From the NCBI RefSeq assembly GCF_014873705.1, contig NZ_JADBDS010000001.1, positions 806,001 to 870,000 on the forward strand: 64,000 nt of DNA. Reading direction: 5' to 3'. Shown here piece after piece: positions 55,178 through 63,489 of the stretch (positions are counted from its first letter, which is position 1; each line of letters opens with the position of its first letter). The translations under genes and the position numbers were made by a program. The notes beneath the pieces are model-generated. The model was given only the letters and a program-made list of their open reading frames with translations, was not told the origin of the DNA and searched no databases. The DNA is from Mycobacterium sp. OAS707 (lineage in GTDB: Bacteria > Actinomycetota > Actinomycetes > Mycobacteriales > Mycobacteriaceae).

Positions 55178-56803
55178 TCACGTGTTCACACCCGCGCTCG
55201 CTTGTGTGCGAGGCGACTGTTGTTTGCCGTCCCACGTGTCGGGACCGACTCCCCGCCGCCGTAAGTCGGCTTTGATGACACGCAGGGTCGCTTGGGTTTT
55301 CGGCAGCTCGTCGACGAATTCCAAGTAGCGGGGAATCATGAACCTGGTCATCCGACTTTGGAGATCTTCGTATAGATCCTGCGGACTGATCGTGGACCCC
55401 TGCCTTCTCACCGCGAACAACATCACCTCGTCTTCGACGCTGTCGGCGGGTACCGCGACCGCTGCGCACTCGACGATCTCCGAGTTGCGCAACACCTCCG
55501 CCTCGACCTCGAACGACGAGATGTTCTCGCCCCTCCGACGGATCGCGTCCTTGAGACGATCGACGAAGATGTAGTCACCATCCGGGGTGCGCACGAGCGC
55601 ATCCCCGGTATGGAACCATCCATTACGCCAAGCGGTTGCCGTCGCTCCGTCGTTGTTCAGGTAACCCGCATTCATCACCCATGGCACGCGAGAGCGAACC
55701 ACACACTCGCCGACCGTTCCATCGGCGACTTCGTAGTCGTTCGCATCCACCAGTCGGACTTCGAACCCGGGATAGCCATCCCGCAGCCGGCCGACAGTGC
55801 GACTGTTCGAAGGATTCCAGCCGGACCTGATGGCCACACCGCCTTCCGTGCTGTTGTACACGGTGCAGATGCGGACGCCGAACCTGTCGCTGAATTCTCG
55901 ATAATTCGCACCCAGCGGCGCCATGAACACGTTCTTGAGACTCGTTGGGCATGTCGGACTTTCGGGATTACGCAGGAGCACGTCGGCCATTGAGCCGACG
56001 AGCATGCCGGTGGTGATCCCGTAGTTCAGCACATCGTCCCAGAAGCTGATCAACGCGAAGCGCGATCTCATGACTACTTGCCCACCGACCATCGCGGCGT
56101 TGTACGGAATCGACTTCGAACCAAAGTGGGCATGCGACGTCGTGCAGTAAAAGACGTCCGCCGACGTGAGGTCCTCGATCGGAAATGTCCCAGAGTTGAT
56201 GGAGTGCAATTGGCCCCACGGCAGCTTCACGGCTTTGGATGGTCCGGTGGTACCCGAGGTGTAGGTGATGCAGGCGATATCGTGAAACTCGGGCACGCTG
56301 ACTCGTTCGCGCGTTGCCATCATGTCAAGTCGCAGACTCGAGTCCCGTGTGATGCCGGGCAGAGGTGAGTTCTGTTCGGCGTCGTACGGCTCACCGTCGA
56401 TTACGAGCACGTGTTCGACACTTTGCAAGTCGGCGGCGACGGTCTCGACAACGCCGACATATTTTGGGGCCACCACCAGTAACGCGGGAGCGCAGTTGTT
56501 GATCGCGTAAGCGAGCATGCGCCCACGGAACTCCGGATTTGTCGCCGCGTCGATCGCGCCCAGACTCGCCAGCCCTAGCCAGACGGCCACCGAGTCCAGA
56601 CCCGCGTCGAGGATGGTGACAACGACGTCGCCTCGCTGTACTCCGAGTGCTACGAAGCGAGCCGCCCATTCGTCCATCGACGACTGCAGTTCCCCCCACG
56701 TCGCGGACTCACCGTCCACGGTCCGGATGAACGTCCGGTCAGGATCGTCCTTCGCCATCCGATTCACGATGGCGGGCAGCGTTTCCGCTGACGATGATGT
56801 CAC
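55178..56803 (-). CDS. Acyl-CoA synthetase (CaiC/FadD-like)
   Basis: 541 aa AMP-forming ligase. A3 TYTSGTTGPSKAVK, A5 TVYNSTEGG, A7 GWFHTGD, A8 RLKDAIRRRGENISSFEVE. In the C-terminal loop, ELPKTQATLRVIKADLR, the residue where the catalytic lysine is expected (K in PKTxTxKVxK) appears to be arginine, with one extra residue. It activates a carboxylic acid to a CoA ester. GTG start overlaps the SnoaL-like stop (GTGA). Confidence 0.88.
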   Translation of the reverse strand: MTSSSAETLPAIVNRMAKDDPDRTFIRTVDGESATWGELQSSMDEWAARFVALGVQRGDVVVTILDAGLDSVAVWLGLASLGAIDAATNPEFRGRMLAYAINNCAPALLVVAPKYVGVVETVAADLQSVEHVLVIDGEPYDAEQNSPLPGITRDSSLRLDMMATRERVSVPEFHDIACITYTSGTTGPSKAVKLPWGQLHSINSGTFPIEDLTSADVFYCTTSHAHFGSKSIPYNAAMVGGQVVMRSRFALISFWDDVLNYGITTGMLVGSMADVLLRNPESPTCPTSLKNVFMAPLGANYREFSDRFGVRICTVYNSTEGGVAIRSGWNPSNSRTVGRLRDGYPGFEVRLVDANDYEVADGTVGECVVRSRVPWVMNAGYLNNDGATATAWRNGWFHTGDALVRTPDGDYIFVDRLKDAIRRRGENISSFEVEAEVLRNSEIVECAAVAVPADSVEDEVMLFAVRRQGSTISPQDLYEDLQSRMTRFMIPRYLEFVDELPKTQATLRVIKADLRRRGVGPDTWDGKQQSPRTQASAGVNT

Positions 56804-57168
56804 GCGTACTTCCAGAACGCACGCATCGTCTTGATCTTCCCGCTGTCGTCAAAGGTGAAGTGATCGACGAGCGGACCAACGTGCTGCATTGCACCCTCGC
56901 GCGTCACCACACCCTGCAAGATGGCGATGGCCTCGTTGCCACAGACAATGACGTCGCGCTCGAGCCACAGTTTCATCGGTGAAAGATCCGTGACCAACTT
57001 CCAGAACTCTGCTCGCAAACTTTCGATACCGGTGTAGGTGTCCACTCCAACCGGATCCTCCAAAACGGTGTCATCAGCCCAAAGCGCCAACCAACCTTCC
57101 TTGTCGTGGTCGCTGAGGGTGTCGCAATGCGCATTGATCGCCGCGACGATCATATTGGCGTCTGGCAT
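56800..57168 (-). CDS. SnoaL-like/ketosteroid-isomerase-fold protein
   Basis: 122 aa alpha+beta barrel (NTF2 fold). DHDKEGWLALWADDTVLEDP and the following GIESLRAEFW fit SnoaL-like isomerase/cyclase/hydrolase proteins. With P450 and BVMO beside it, it may isomerise a ketone or open a lactone/epoxide ring. Coupled to the ligase by a 4-nt overlap. Confidence 0.8.
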   Translation of the reverse strand: MPDANMIVAAINAHCDTLSDHDKEGWLALWADDTVLEDPVGVDTYTGIESLRAEFWKLVTDLSPMKLWLERDVIVCGNEAIAILQGVVTREGAMQHVGPLVDHFTFDDSGKIKTMRAFWKYA

Positions 57169-57214
57169 TCTGGTTCCCTTCTAGCACTGTCGAGTCGTTC
57201 GGCGGTTCACGCGG

Positions 57215-58069
57215 TCAAACTTTGCTTACATCGTCATCCCAGCCCGTATCACGCTCTCTGACAGCGGCTTTCACGCCCTTCTCGTGTATCAGACGGAGGT
57301 GATGCTCTTTGGCGAGTGCTGCTTGTGCGCTGGGAGCGTACGGATCTCGGCCGACGTCGACCATCGCCGAAAGTCCAGCAGCCTCATAGAGGCGATGCGT
57401 ACCACGCTTGTTCGCGATGAGGTCACCGGTTTCCATCCGCGCGATCTGCTCGGCAAAACGCATCGCCATGTCCTCTTCTTCGCCGAGCGCGACGACCCTG
57501 TTGACGTAGAACAGGCGATGGGCGGTCTCGGCGTCCAGCCAACCCCCGGTCATCCACAGCTGTTTCATGACGCGGATGGGAAAGTGGAACGGCATGAGCG
57601 CATAAGGGCCGTACGGCGCACCGACCCCGACGCGAGATTCCTCCCAGCTGAAGCGCGAATTGTCAGCGGCGATGACCACGTCGGCGGCTAACAAGAAGGT
57701 ATTCGCGTGAGGTCCCACGAATCCCTTGGCGGCGACCACAAGTCCCTTTCTGAAACGCCACGGTGGGAGCAAATCGCCCGTATGCACCCAGTACTTGTCC
57801 TCTATCGTCGCCGGTGTCTGACCGCCGATTGTCTCGGCGGCAACCTGCGCAATGTCATGACCGGAGGAGAAGTTCGGACCTTCCGCCGTCAGCACGACAC
57901 ACTTGATGTCCTCCGTGCGGTCACAGTCAGCGAGTACCGAGTAGAACTCCTTTTCCATCGTGCTGTTGATGGCGTTCATCTTCTCGGGTCGATTCAAGCG
58001 TACGGTGACAATGCACGACTCCCGTTGCACCTTCACGCACGTCATGCCAGCCCAATCTGCTTCAGGCAA
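57215..58069 (-). CDS. Enoyl-CoA hydratase/isomerase (crotonase) family
   Basis: 284 aa. VRLNRPEKMNAINSTMEKEF at the N-terminus and the first oxyanion-hole block FSSGHDI are as in crotonases. The second block, usually GGG, reads FVGPHANTFLLAADVVIAAD, and FSWEESRVGVGAPYG follows. The active site is thus atypical, as in hydrolase or ring-cleavage relatives. TTG 58069 is chosen with AGGAG 7 nt upstream. Confidence 0.85.
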   Translation of the reverse strand: MPEADWAGMTCVKVQRESCIVTVRLNRPEKMNAINSTMEKEFYSVLADCDRTEDIKCVVLTAEGPNFSSGHDIAQVAAETIGGQTPATIEDKYWVHTGDLLPPWRFRKGLVVAAKGFVGPHANTFLLAADVVIAADNSRFSWEESRVGVGAPYGPYALMPFHFPIRVMKQLWMTGGWLDAETAHRLFYVNRVVALGEEEDMAMRFAEQIARMETGDLIANKRGTHRLYEAAGLSAMVDVGRDPYAPSAQAALAKEHHLRLIHEKGVKAAVRERDTGWDDDVSKV

Positions 58070-58116
58070 AACATGTCTCCTATTCGCTCATGTGCTAAAT
58101 CGGCATGACCACGGTC

Positions 58117-59289
58117 TCAGGCGCGCGGAAGGCCGAGAACTTGCTGGGCGATGATGTTGCGTTGGATTTCGGACGTACCTCCGGCGATGGTTGCCGCGAT
58201 ACCTCGTGTGTAGCGCTCGAAACTGCTTGCGAAATACTCGTCGTAGTTCATGTGTTCGTAGCGACCGGTCACTGGATGCAGCAGACCTTCGATGCCCGCC
58301 GTTTCCAATAAGACATCGGCTGCCCGCCTTTCGGCTTCCGAACCGAAGAGCTTGAGTACCGACACGGAGGCAGTATCTGCCTCTCCGCGTGCGGCGCGGG
58401 CCAGCGCTGCTGACCCCATGGCGCGCAATGCGTGATAGTCCATGATCATCGACGCGTACTGGTCGCGCTCGACCGAGGTGCGCGGCCGGCAGTCCGCGAT
58501 GAGATTGTCGATGCGGTCGGCGAACAGCAGCCACATCATCGTTCGCTCGTGGCCGAGGGACCCGTTGGCCACCCGCCAGCCCTTGTTGAGCTCGCCGACA
58601 AGGTTTTCCGCGGGCACCCGGACGTCGGCGAAGAAGACTTCGTTGAAGTCCAGATTGTCCTGACTGGCGATATCAGCGAACGGACGACACTCCAGGCCCT
58701 GGCTGTTGGTAGGGACTACCAACACAGAGATCCCCTTGTGTTTGGGAGCATCCGGGTCGGTGCGCACGAAAGTGAAGAGGAAGTCCGCGTGGTGCGCGCC
58801 TGACGTCCATACCTTCTGACCGTTGACGACGAATTCGTCTCCTTCGAGGACAGCCCTCGTGCTCAGCGACGCAAGATCGGAGCCAGCGCTCGGTTCGCTC
58901 ATTCCCAGCGACGCGGTCATCTCTCCACGAAGAACTGGTATCGCCCATCGCTGCTTTTGCTCTTCGGTGCCAAAAGCGATCAGCGACGTTGCAATGATGT
59001 TGACGCCCTGCGGGTTGAAGCTGTGATAGATCCTGCGCCTGCACAACTCGTCGAGATGCACGAATTGCTGTAGCACAGTGGCGTTTCGGCCCCCGAACTC
59101 CGGCGACTGGGCGGGCAACAACCAGCCGTTGTCATATAGCAGACGTTGCCAGTCTCTGGCCCACTGCGGCATATGAGAGACCGATCGCGGGCGCTCGAGC
59201 GTGTCCGACTCGGCTGGCAGGTTGTCGTCTAGAAATGCCGAGAACTCCGCACGAAACGCCTCGACGTCCTCGTCAAAAGTCAGCTGCAC
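58117..59289 (-). CDS. Acyl-CoA dehydrogenase, catalytic-type subunit
   Basis: 390 aa. SLGMSEPSAGSDLASLSTRA and KVWTSGAH form the flavin site; it ends IAGGTSEIQRNIIAQQVLG, a classical ACAD C-terminus. GTG 59289 with AAGGGAG upstream, overlapping the other ACAD gene by 17 nt. Adjacent, unequal ACADs suggest an alpha2beta2 heterotetramer like those of actinobacterial steroid side-chain degradation. Confidence 0.9.
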   Translation of the reverse strand: MQLTFDEDVEAFRAEFSAFLDDNLPAESDTLERPRSVSHMPQWARDWQRLLYDNGWLLPAQSPEFGGRNATVLQQFVHLDELCRRRIYHSFNPQGVNIIATSLIAFGTEEQKQRWAIPVLRGEMTASLGMSEPSAGSDLASLSTRAVLEGDEFVVNGQKVWTSGAHHADFLFTFVRTDPDAPKHKGISVLVVPTNSQGLECRPFADIASQDNLDFNEVFFADVRVPAENLVGELNKGWRVANGSLGHERTMMWLLFADRIDNLIADCRPRTSVERDQYASMIMDYHALRAMGSAALARAARGEADTASVSVLKLFGSEAERRAADVLLETAGIEGLLHPVTGRYEHMNYDEYFASSFERYTRGIAATIAGGTSEIQRNIIAQQVLGLPRA

Positions 59290-60271
59290 GATACTCCCTT
59301 GCGATGACCGCGCGGTGTTCCGCCGCTCCTCCAAGCATCAGGTCACCCGCCTTCGCACGTTTGATCGCGAACTGCAGATCGTTCTCCCACGTGAGGCTCA
59401 TCGCGCCGAAGCACTGCATACCGTGTCTCACAACGTGCGACTGCGCCTCTCCTGCAGCGGCTTTCGCCATTCTGGCGGTCAGACGGCGCCTCGGATCGTC
59501 GGCCGCGATGGATACCGCAGCAAAATACGCCAGCGCGCGTGCGCGTTCGATGAACACATGCATATCGGCGGCCTTGTGTTGAATGGCTTGAAATGAGCCG
59601 ATAGCGACTCCGAACTGGTGCCGCTCCCTGACGTGTTGGAGCACCATGTCCAGAATCCGTTGGCAGGCACCGACGGTATGTATGGCCATGCCGGTGAGTG
59701 CAATTTGTCGTGCGCGCTCGGTGTCGGTGGCGGTCCGGTCTTCCTCGCTGACCTCGACTCCGTCGAACAACACGTCGACCACGTGCAGTGCGGGATCGAA
59801 TACGGCTGCGCGCCGGGCTTTCACGCGATCGCCGTCGACCACGAAGACGCCTGCTTCTGTGACGACCGCAAGATGCTGGGCGCGGTCTGCGTCGAGGACG
59901 TAACGCGCTACGCCGTCGAGCACCCATCCGACGCCCTTGCGATGTGCAGACACGCCCTCGTAGACGGCCGCGCCCGATCTTTGCGGATCCACGCGGTCAC
60001 CAACTAGAGGCGCGAATTGCGTGGTGGTGGCCAAGAACGGAGTCGGGTCCGTTGCTCGCCCCAACTCCTCGAGAACAAGGGCGAGTTCTATAAAGCTCTC
60101 TGCGCCGGTGAGTTCCGTCCACCCCTGGTCGCGGTACCACTGCCAGAGGTCATCACCGTCATCCTCGCCCTGCGCGATCGCCCGAACCACAGACGGCGGG
60201 CACTGTTTGGCCAGGGCCTCCTCGACAGTTTGCCGCCAAAGACGCTGGTCGTCGTCGAGCTCTAGAAGCAC
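59273..60271 (-). CDS. Acyl-CoA dehydrogenase-like subunit, short
   Basis: 332 aa. The first half is divergent and lacks a clear flavin signature; the second half has RERHQFGVAIGSFQAIQHKA and HGMQCFGAMSLTWENDLQFA, ACAD helical blocks. Length and divergence fit the partner subunit of a heteromeric ACAD with the next gene. First gene of the seven-gene operon; GTG 60271 with a promoter at 60304-60333. Confidence 0.86.
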   Translation of the reverse strand: MLLELDDDQRLWRQTVEEALAKQCPPSVVRAIAQGEDDGDDLWQWYRDQGWTELTGAESFIELALVLEELGRATDPTPFLATTTQFAPLVGDRVDPQRSGAAVYEGVSAHRKGVGWVLDGVARYVLDADRAQHLAVVTEAGVFVVDGDRVKARRAAVFDPALHVVDVLFDGVEVSEEDRTATDTERARQIALTGMAIHTVGACQRILDMVLQHVRERHQFGVAIGSFQAIQHKAADMHVFIERARALAYFAAVSIAADDPRRRLTARMAKAAAGEAQSHVVRHGMQCFGAMSLTWENDLQFAIKRAKAGDLMLGGAAEHRAVIAREYRAADF

Positions 60272-60284
60272 TGGCGCCCCATCT

Positions 60285-60333
60285 CGTTCGAACGTGCAAC
60301 GTGAGAATAACGTTCTCGTTCTGTGAAAGTCAA
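60285..60333 (-). promoter_or_regulatory. Promoter and dyad of the catabolic operon
   Basis: Minus strand: -35 TTGACT (60333-60328), 18-bp spacer, -10 TATTCT (60309-60304). The perfect palindrome CGTTCGAACG (60285-60294) lies near the predicted +1, where a repressor such as the TetR at 63490 could bind. The 282-bp divergent gap (60272-60553) has no gene; no convincing promoter for the rightward genes was found. Confidence 0.5.
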
Positions 60334-60553
60334 CGTAGGCAGATCTTGACAATCGAGATGATCCAATAGCAGCATCCATGCTTGACACCTTTGTCCAGGA
60401 AGGGATCGGAGAGGCGGCGCCGCCATGGACCGCCGACGATTATGGCGTGGAACGTGATTTGCTATCGCCACACATATGGCTGCACAAGTGGTCGCATGCC
60501 GTTAGCCGGAGCAACCCCGGAAGCCACGCCATCAGCCACCGCAGGAGATCACT

Positions 60554-61753
60554 ATGGCCAGCAAGCCCACCGCTAAGTCGCCGCAAGTCGAGCTCGACCT
60601 ATCCGACGTCGACCATCGAGTAGGCCAGCCCGTCGGCGGCGGTCAACTGTGGGATCCATGCAGTTCGTCTGACATCCGCCGGTGGGTGATGGCGATGGAT
60701 TATCCCAACCCGATCCACTGGAACGAGCAATTCGCTCGCTCGTCGAAGTTCGGCGGCCTCATCGCTCCGCAGTCCATCGCCGTCGCGCTCGACTACGGAC
60801 ACGGCGCGGCACCGGCATGCGTCGGTCACATCCCGAACAGCCATCTCATCTTCGGTGGAGAGGAATGGTGGTTCTACGGTTGCCCGGTGCGCCCAGGGGA
60901 CAAGCTGTTTCAGACTCGACGCTTCCACGATTACAAAGTGGTCGATACAAAGTTCGCCGGACCCACCATGTTTTCGCGTGGTGACACCGTTCACAAGAAC
61001 CAGAACGGTGTACTTGTCGCCCGCGAGCGCTCGACTGCGATTCGTTACCTCTACGAAGAAGCGGTGAAACGGGGCATGTTCGAGAGCCAGCTCGGAGAGA
61101 TCAAGCGATGGTCACAACACGAGATGGACGAGATCGATAGAGTCCGCCGCGATTGGCTGGAGTCGAATCGGCTCGGCGTATCACCGCATTTCGACGAAGT
61201 CAAGGTCGGCGACACCCTACCCCGCCGGGTCATCGGTCCGCACAGCATCGCGACCTTCACCACCGAGTACCGCGCGTTTGTCTTCAATATCTGGGGCGGC
61301 TTCGAGTGGGTGACGCCGCCCGACGTCGAGGATCCGTGGGTCTACCAGGATCCCGGTTTCGGCAAGGATTTCGCGTTCGACGAAGACGACGCGTTCATTG
61401 ATCCCCGCAAGCGCGACGGGCTCTATCTCGGACCGTCACGCGGTCACATCGATGCCGAGAGAGCGACCGAAGTGGGCATGGCCCGCGCGTACGGCTACGG
61501 CGCGACGATGGGTGCTTGGTGCACAGACTATCTCGCATACTGGGCCGGCCACGATGGGATGGTCCGCCATAGTAAAGCCGATTTCCGCGGTCCCGCATTC
61601 GAGGGTGACGTGACGTACTTCGACGCCGAGATCATCGGTAAGGAGGCCGACTCGTCTTGGGGTGTCCCCCTCGTCCAGATACAACTTCACCTGACAAACC
61701 AGAACGGCGAAGAACTCGTGAAGTGTGTAGCCGAGATCGAGTTACCCGCCTGA
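60554..61753 (+). CDS. MaoC family dehydratase, double hotdog
   Basis: 399 aa. Two hotdog halves: about 25-185 (FGGLIAPQSIAVALDYGHG, then GGEEWWFYGCPVRPGDKL) and about 205-398. Resembles the FAS1-like MaoC dehydratases/hydratases of mycobacteria, which hydrate enoyl-CoA. ATG 60554 with AGGAG 8 nt upstream. Divergent from the main operon, followed 16 nt later by a second ligase. Confidence 0.85.
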   Translation: MASKPTAKSPQVELDLSDVDHRVGQPVGGGQLWDPCSSSDIRRWVMAMDYPNPIHWNEQFARSSKFGGLIAPQSIAVALDYGHGAAPACVGHIPNSHLIFGGEEWWFYGCPVRPGDKLFQTRRFHDYKVVDTKFAGPTMFSRGDTVHKNQNGVLVARERSTAIRYLYEEAVKRGMFESQLGEIKRWSQHEMDEIDRVRRDWLESNRLGVSPHFDEVKVGDTLPRRVIGPHSIATFTTEYRAFVFNIWGGFEWVTPPDVEDPWVYQDPGFGKDFAFDEDDAFIDPRKRDGLYLGPSRGHIDAERATEVGMARAYGYGATMGAWCTDYLAYWAGHDGMVRHSKADFRGPAFEGDVTYFDAEIIGKEADSSWGVPLVQIQLHLTNQNGEELVKCVAEIELPA

Positions 61754-61769
61754 CGAGAACTCCTGCCAC

Positions 61770-63473
61770 GTGAATTCTAAAGCGGGTCTGCCGCTTTCGA
61801 TAGTGTCCGGCCCGTCGCTGCGCGATGAGCCAGGACTTGGGACCCTCACATTGCCCGGCTTTCTGCGCGATGTGACCACGATGTACCGCGACAGAGAAGC
61901 ATTGGTTTTCCGCTCAGCCGACGCCTGCACTCGGTGGACCTACGCCGATCTATGCGATCGCGCCGTGGAAGTAGCGCGCGCGCTGCGCGCGATTGGGATC
62001 GGCAAAGACGCTCGGGTCGGCGTCTTGATGACCAACCGGCCCGAGTGGATTTCCGCCTTCTTCGGGATCTCGCTCGCCGGCGGCGTCGCTGTCACACTCA
62101 GCACGTTCTCGACGGCGACCGAACTCGAGTACTTGCTCACCGCGTCAAGTGTCGCCGTGCTGTTGTTCGAGCGGCAGGTGCTCAAGACGGACTTTGCGGC
62201 AGTGTTGTCCGAGATTGCCCCCGAAATCAGCACGTCCGCGCCCGGCACGCTGCAATCGGAGAAGTTTCCGTTCCTTCGTTACCTGGCAGCCTTCGGCGAT
62301 GCGACCCCTGGCATCGACACATGGGACGCCTTCGTTGCTCGCGGCCGAAAAGAGCCGCACGAACTTATCCGCGCGACAGGCGAGGCAACGCGCCCCAGCG
62401 ATGTCGGAGTGCTGTTTTTCTCATCCGGCACGACGAGCAAACCCAAAGGTATTCTCAGTGCACATCGCGGCGTCACCATACAGATGTGGCGCTTTCGGCG
62501 AGTGTGTGAGTTCGAACCAGAGGACAACATCCGGTGCTGGTCGGCGAACGGTTACTTTTGGTCTGGCAATTTCGTGATGTCGCTTGGCGCAACGCTTGCG
62601 GCGGGTGGGTGCCTGGTTCTGCAGTCGACGTTCGATGCGATTGAAGCGCTCGAGTTGATGGCTGCCGAACGAGTCAATTATCCGTTCGCGTGGCCGCACC
62701 AGTGGGCTCAAGTCGAGGCCGCACCTAATTGGTTGACGGTCGACCTCAGCAGCATGAAGTTCGCTGACGTCAAGACACCAATAGCCCGCCATCCGACGGT
62801 CTCTCACGAATGGCATCTCCCCGATCACGCCTACGGTAACACCGAAACCTTCACTATCTCAACTATTTTCGAGCTGAACGCATCACAAGAGGTGCATGCC
62901 GACAGTTGGGGTTTACCCTTGCCCGGGGTAACCCTCAAGATCGTCGATCCGATCACCGACGTGGTGCTTGCGCGTGGTGAAAGAGGGGAGATCTGTGTCA
63001 AGGGCCCCACTTTGATGCTGGGCTACCTCGGCGTCCCGTTGGACGAGACGCTGGATTCGGAAGGGTTCTTTCATACCGGTGACAACGGTTATCTCGATGA
63101 CGCCGGCCGCTTGTATTGGGAAGGCAGGCTGTCGGACGTCATCAAAACAGGCGGAGCGAATGTTTCACCGCTAGAGGTCGACGATGCACTCTCGAAGCAC
63201 CCTGGTGTGAAGGTGACCAAAACGGTTGGCGTGCCGCATGACACGCTTGGCGAGATCGTCGTTGCCTGCGTCGTGCCGCGCGAAGGCACAAACTTGGAAC
63301 CGGAGGCGATTCGCGAATACTTGCGTGCCCGGCTGGCGAGCTACAAGGTGCCCCGCCGCGTGCTGTTCTTCGACGACGCCGACATCACGCTCACCGGCAG
63401 CGACAAAATCAAGGCAAGTGATCTGCGCGATCTGGCCATGCTGAGGTTATCCGAATCCGTTACAGAGCAATGA
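61770..63473 (+). CDS. Acyl-CoA synthetase/AMP-dependent ligase
   Basis: 567 aa. A3 FFSSGTTSKPKGIL, the A5 block YGNTETFTIS, A7 GFFHTGDNGY, A8 RLSDVIKTGGANVSPLEV, and the catalytic lysine in LTGSDKIKASDLR. Complete, unlike the other ligase of the cluster. It follows MaoC by 16 nt; GTG start. It likely activates an upstream intermediate or the starting acid. Confidence 0.9.
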   Translation: MNSKAGLPLSIVSGPSLRDEPGLGTLTLPGFLRDVTTMYRDREALVFRSADACTRWTYADLCDRAVEVARALRAIGIGKDARVGVLMTNRPEWISAFFGISLAGGVAVTLSTFSTATELEYLLTASSVAVLLFERQVLKTDFAAVLSEIAPEISTSAPGTLQSEKFPFLRYLAAFGDATPGIDTWDAFVARGRKEPHELIRATGEATRPSDVGVLFFSSGTTSKPKGILSAHRGVTIQMWRFRRVCEFEPEDNIRCWSANGYFWSGNFVMSLGATLAAGGCLVLQSTFDAIEALELMAAERVNYPFAWPHQWAQVEAAPNWLTVDLSSMKFADVKTPIARHPTVSHEWHLPDHAYGNTETFTISTIFELNASQEVHADSWGLPLPGVTLKIVDPITDVVLARGERGEICVKGPTLMLGYLGVPLDETLDSEGFFHTGDNGYLDDAGRLYWEGRLSDVIKTGGANVSPLEVDDALSKHPGVKVTKTVGVPHDTLGEIVVACVVPREGTNLEPEAIREYLRARLASYKVPRRVLFFDDADITLTGSDKIKASDLRDLAMLRLSESVTEQ

Positions 63474-63489
63474 CTTACACGCCGGGCTA

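Noticed and set aside
60346..60394. Two TTGACA hexamers as promoters for the MaoC operon
   Set aside because: Neither has an acceptable -10 at 16-19 bp spacing.
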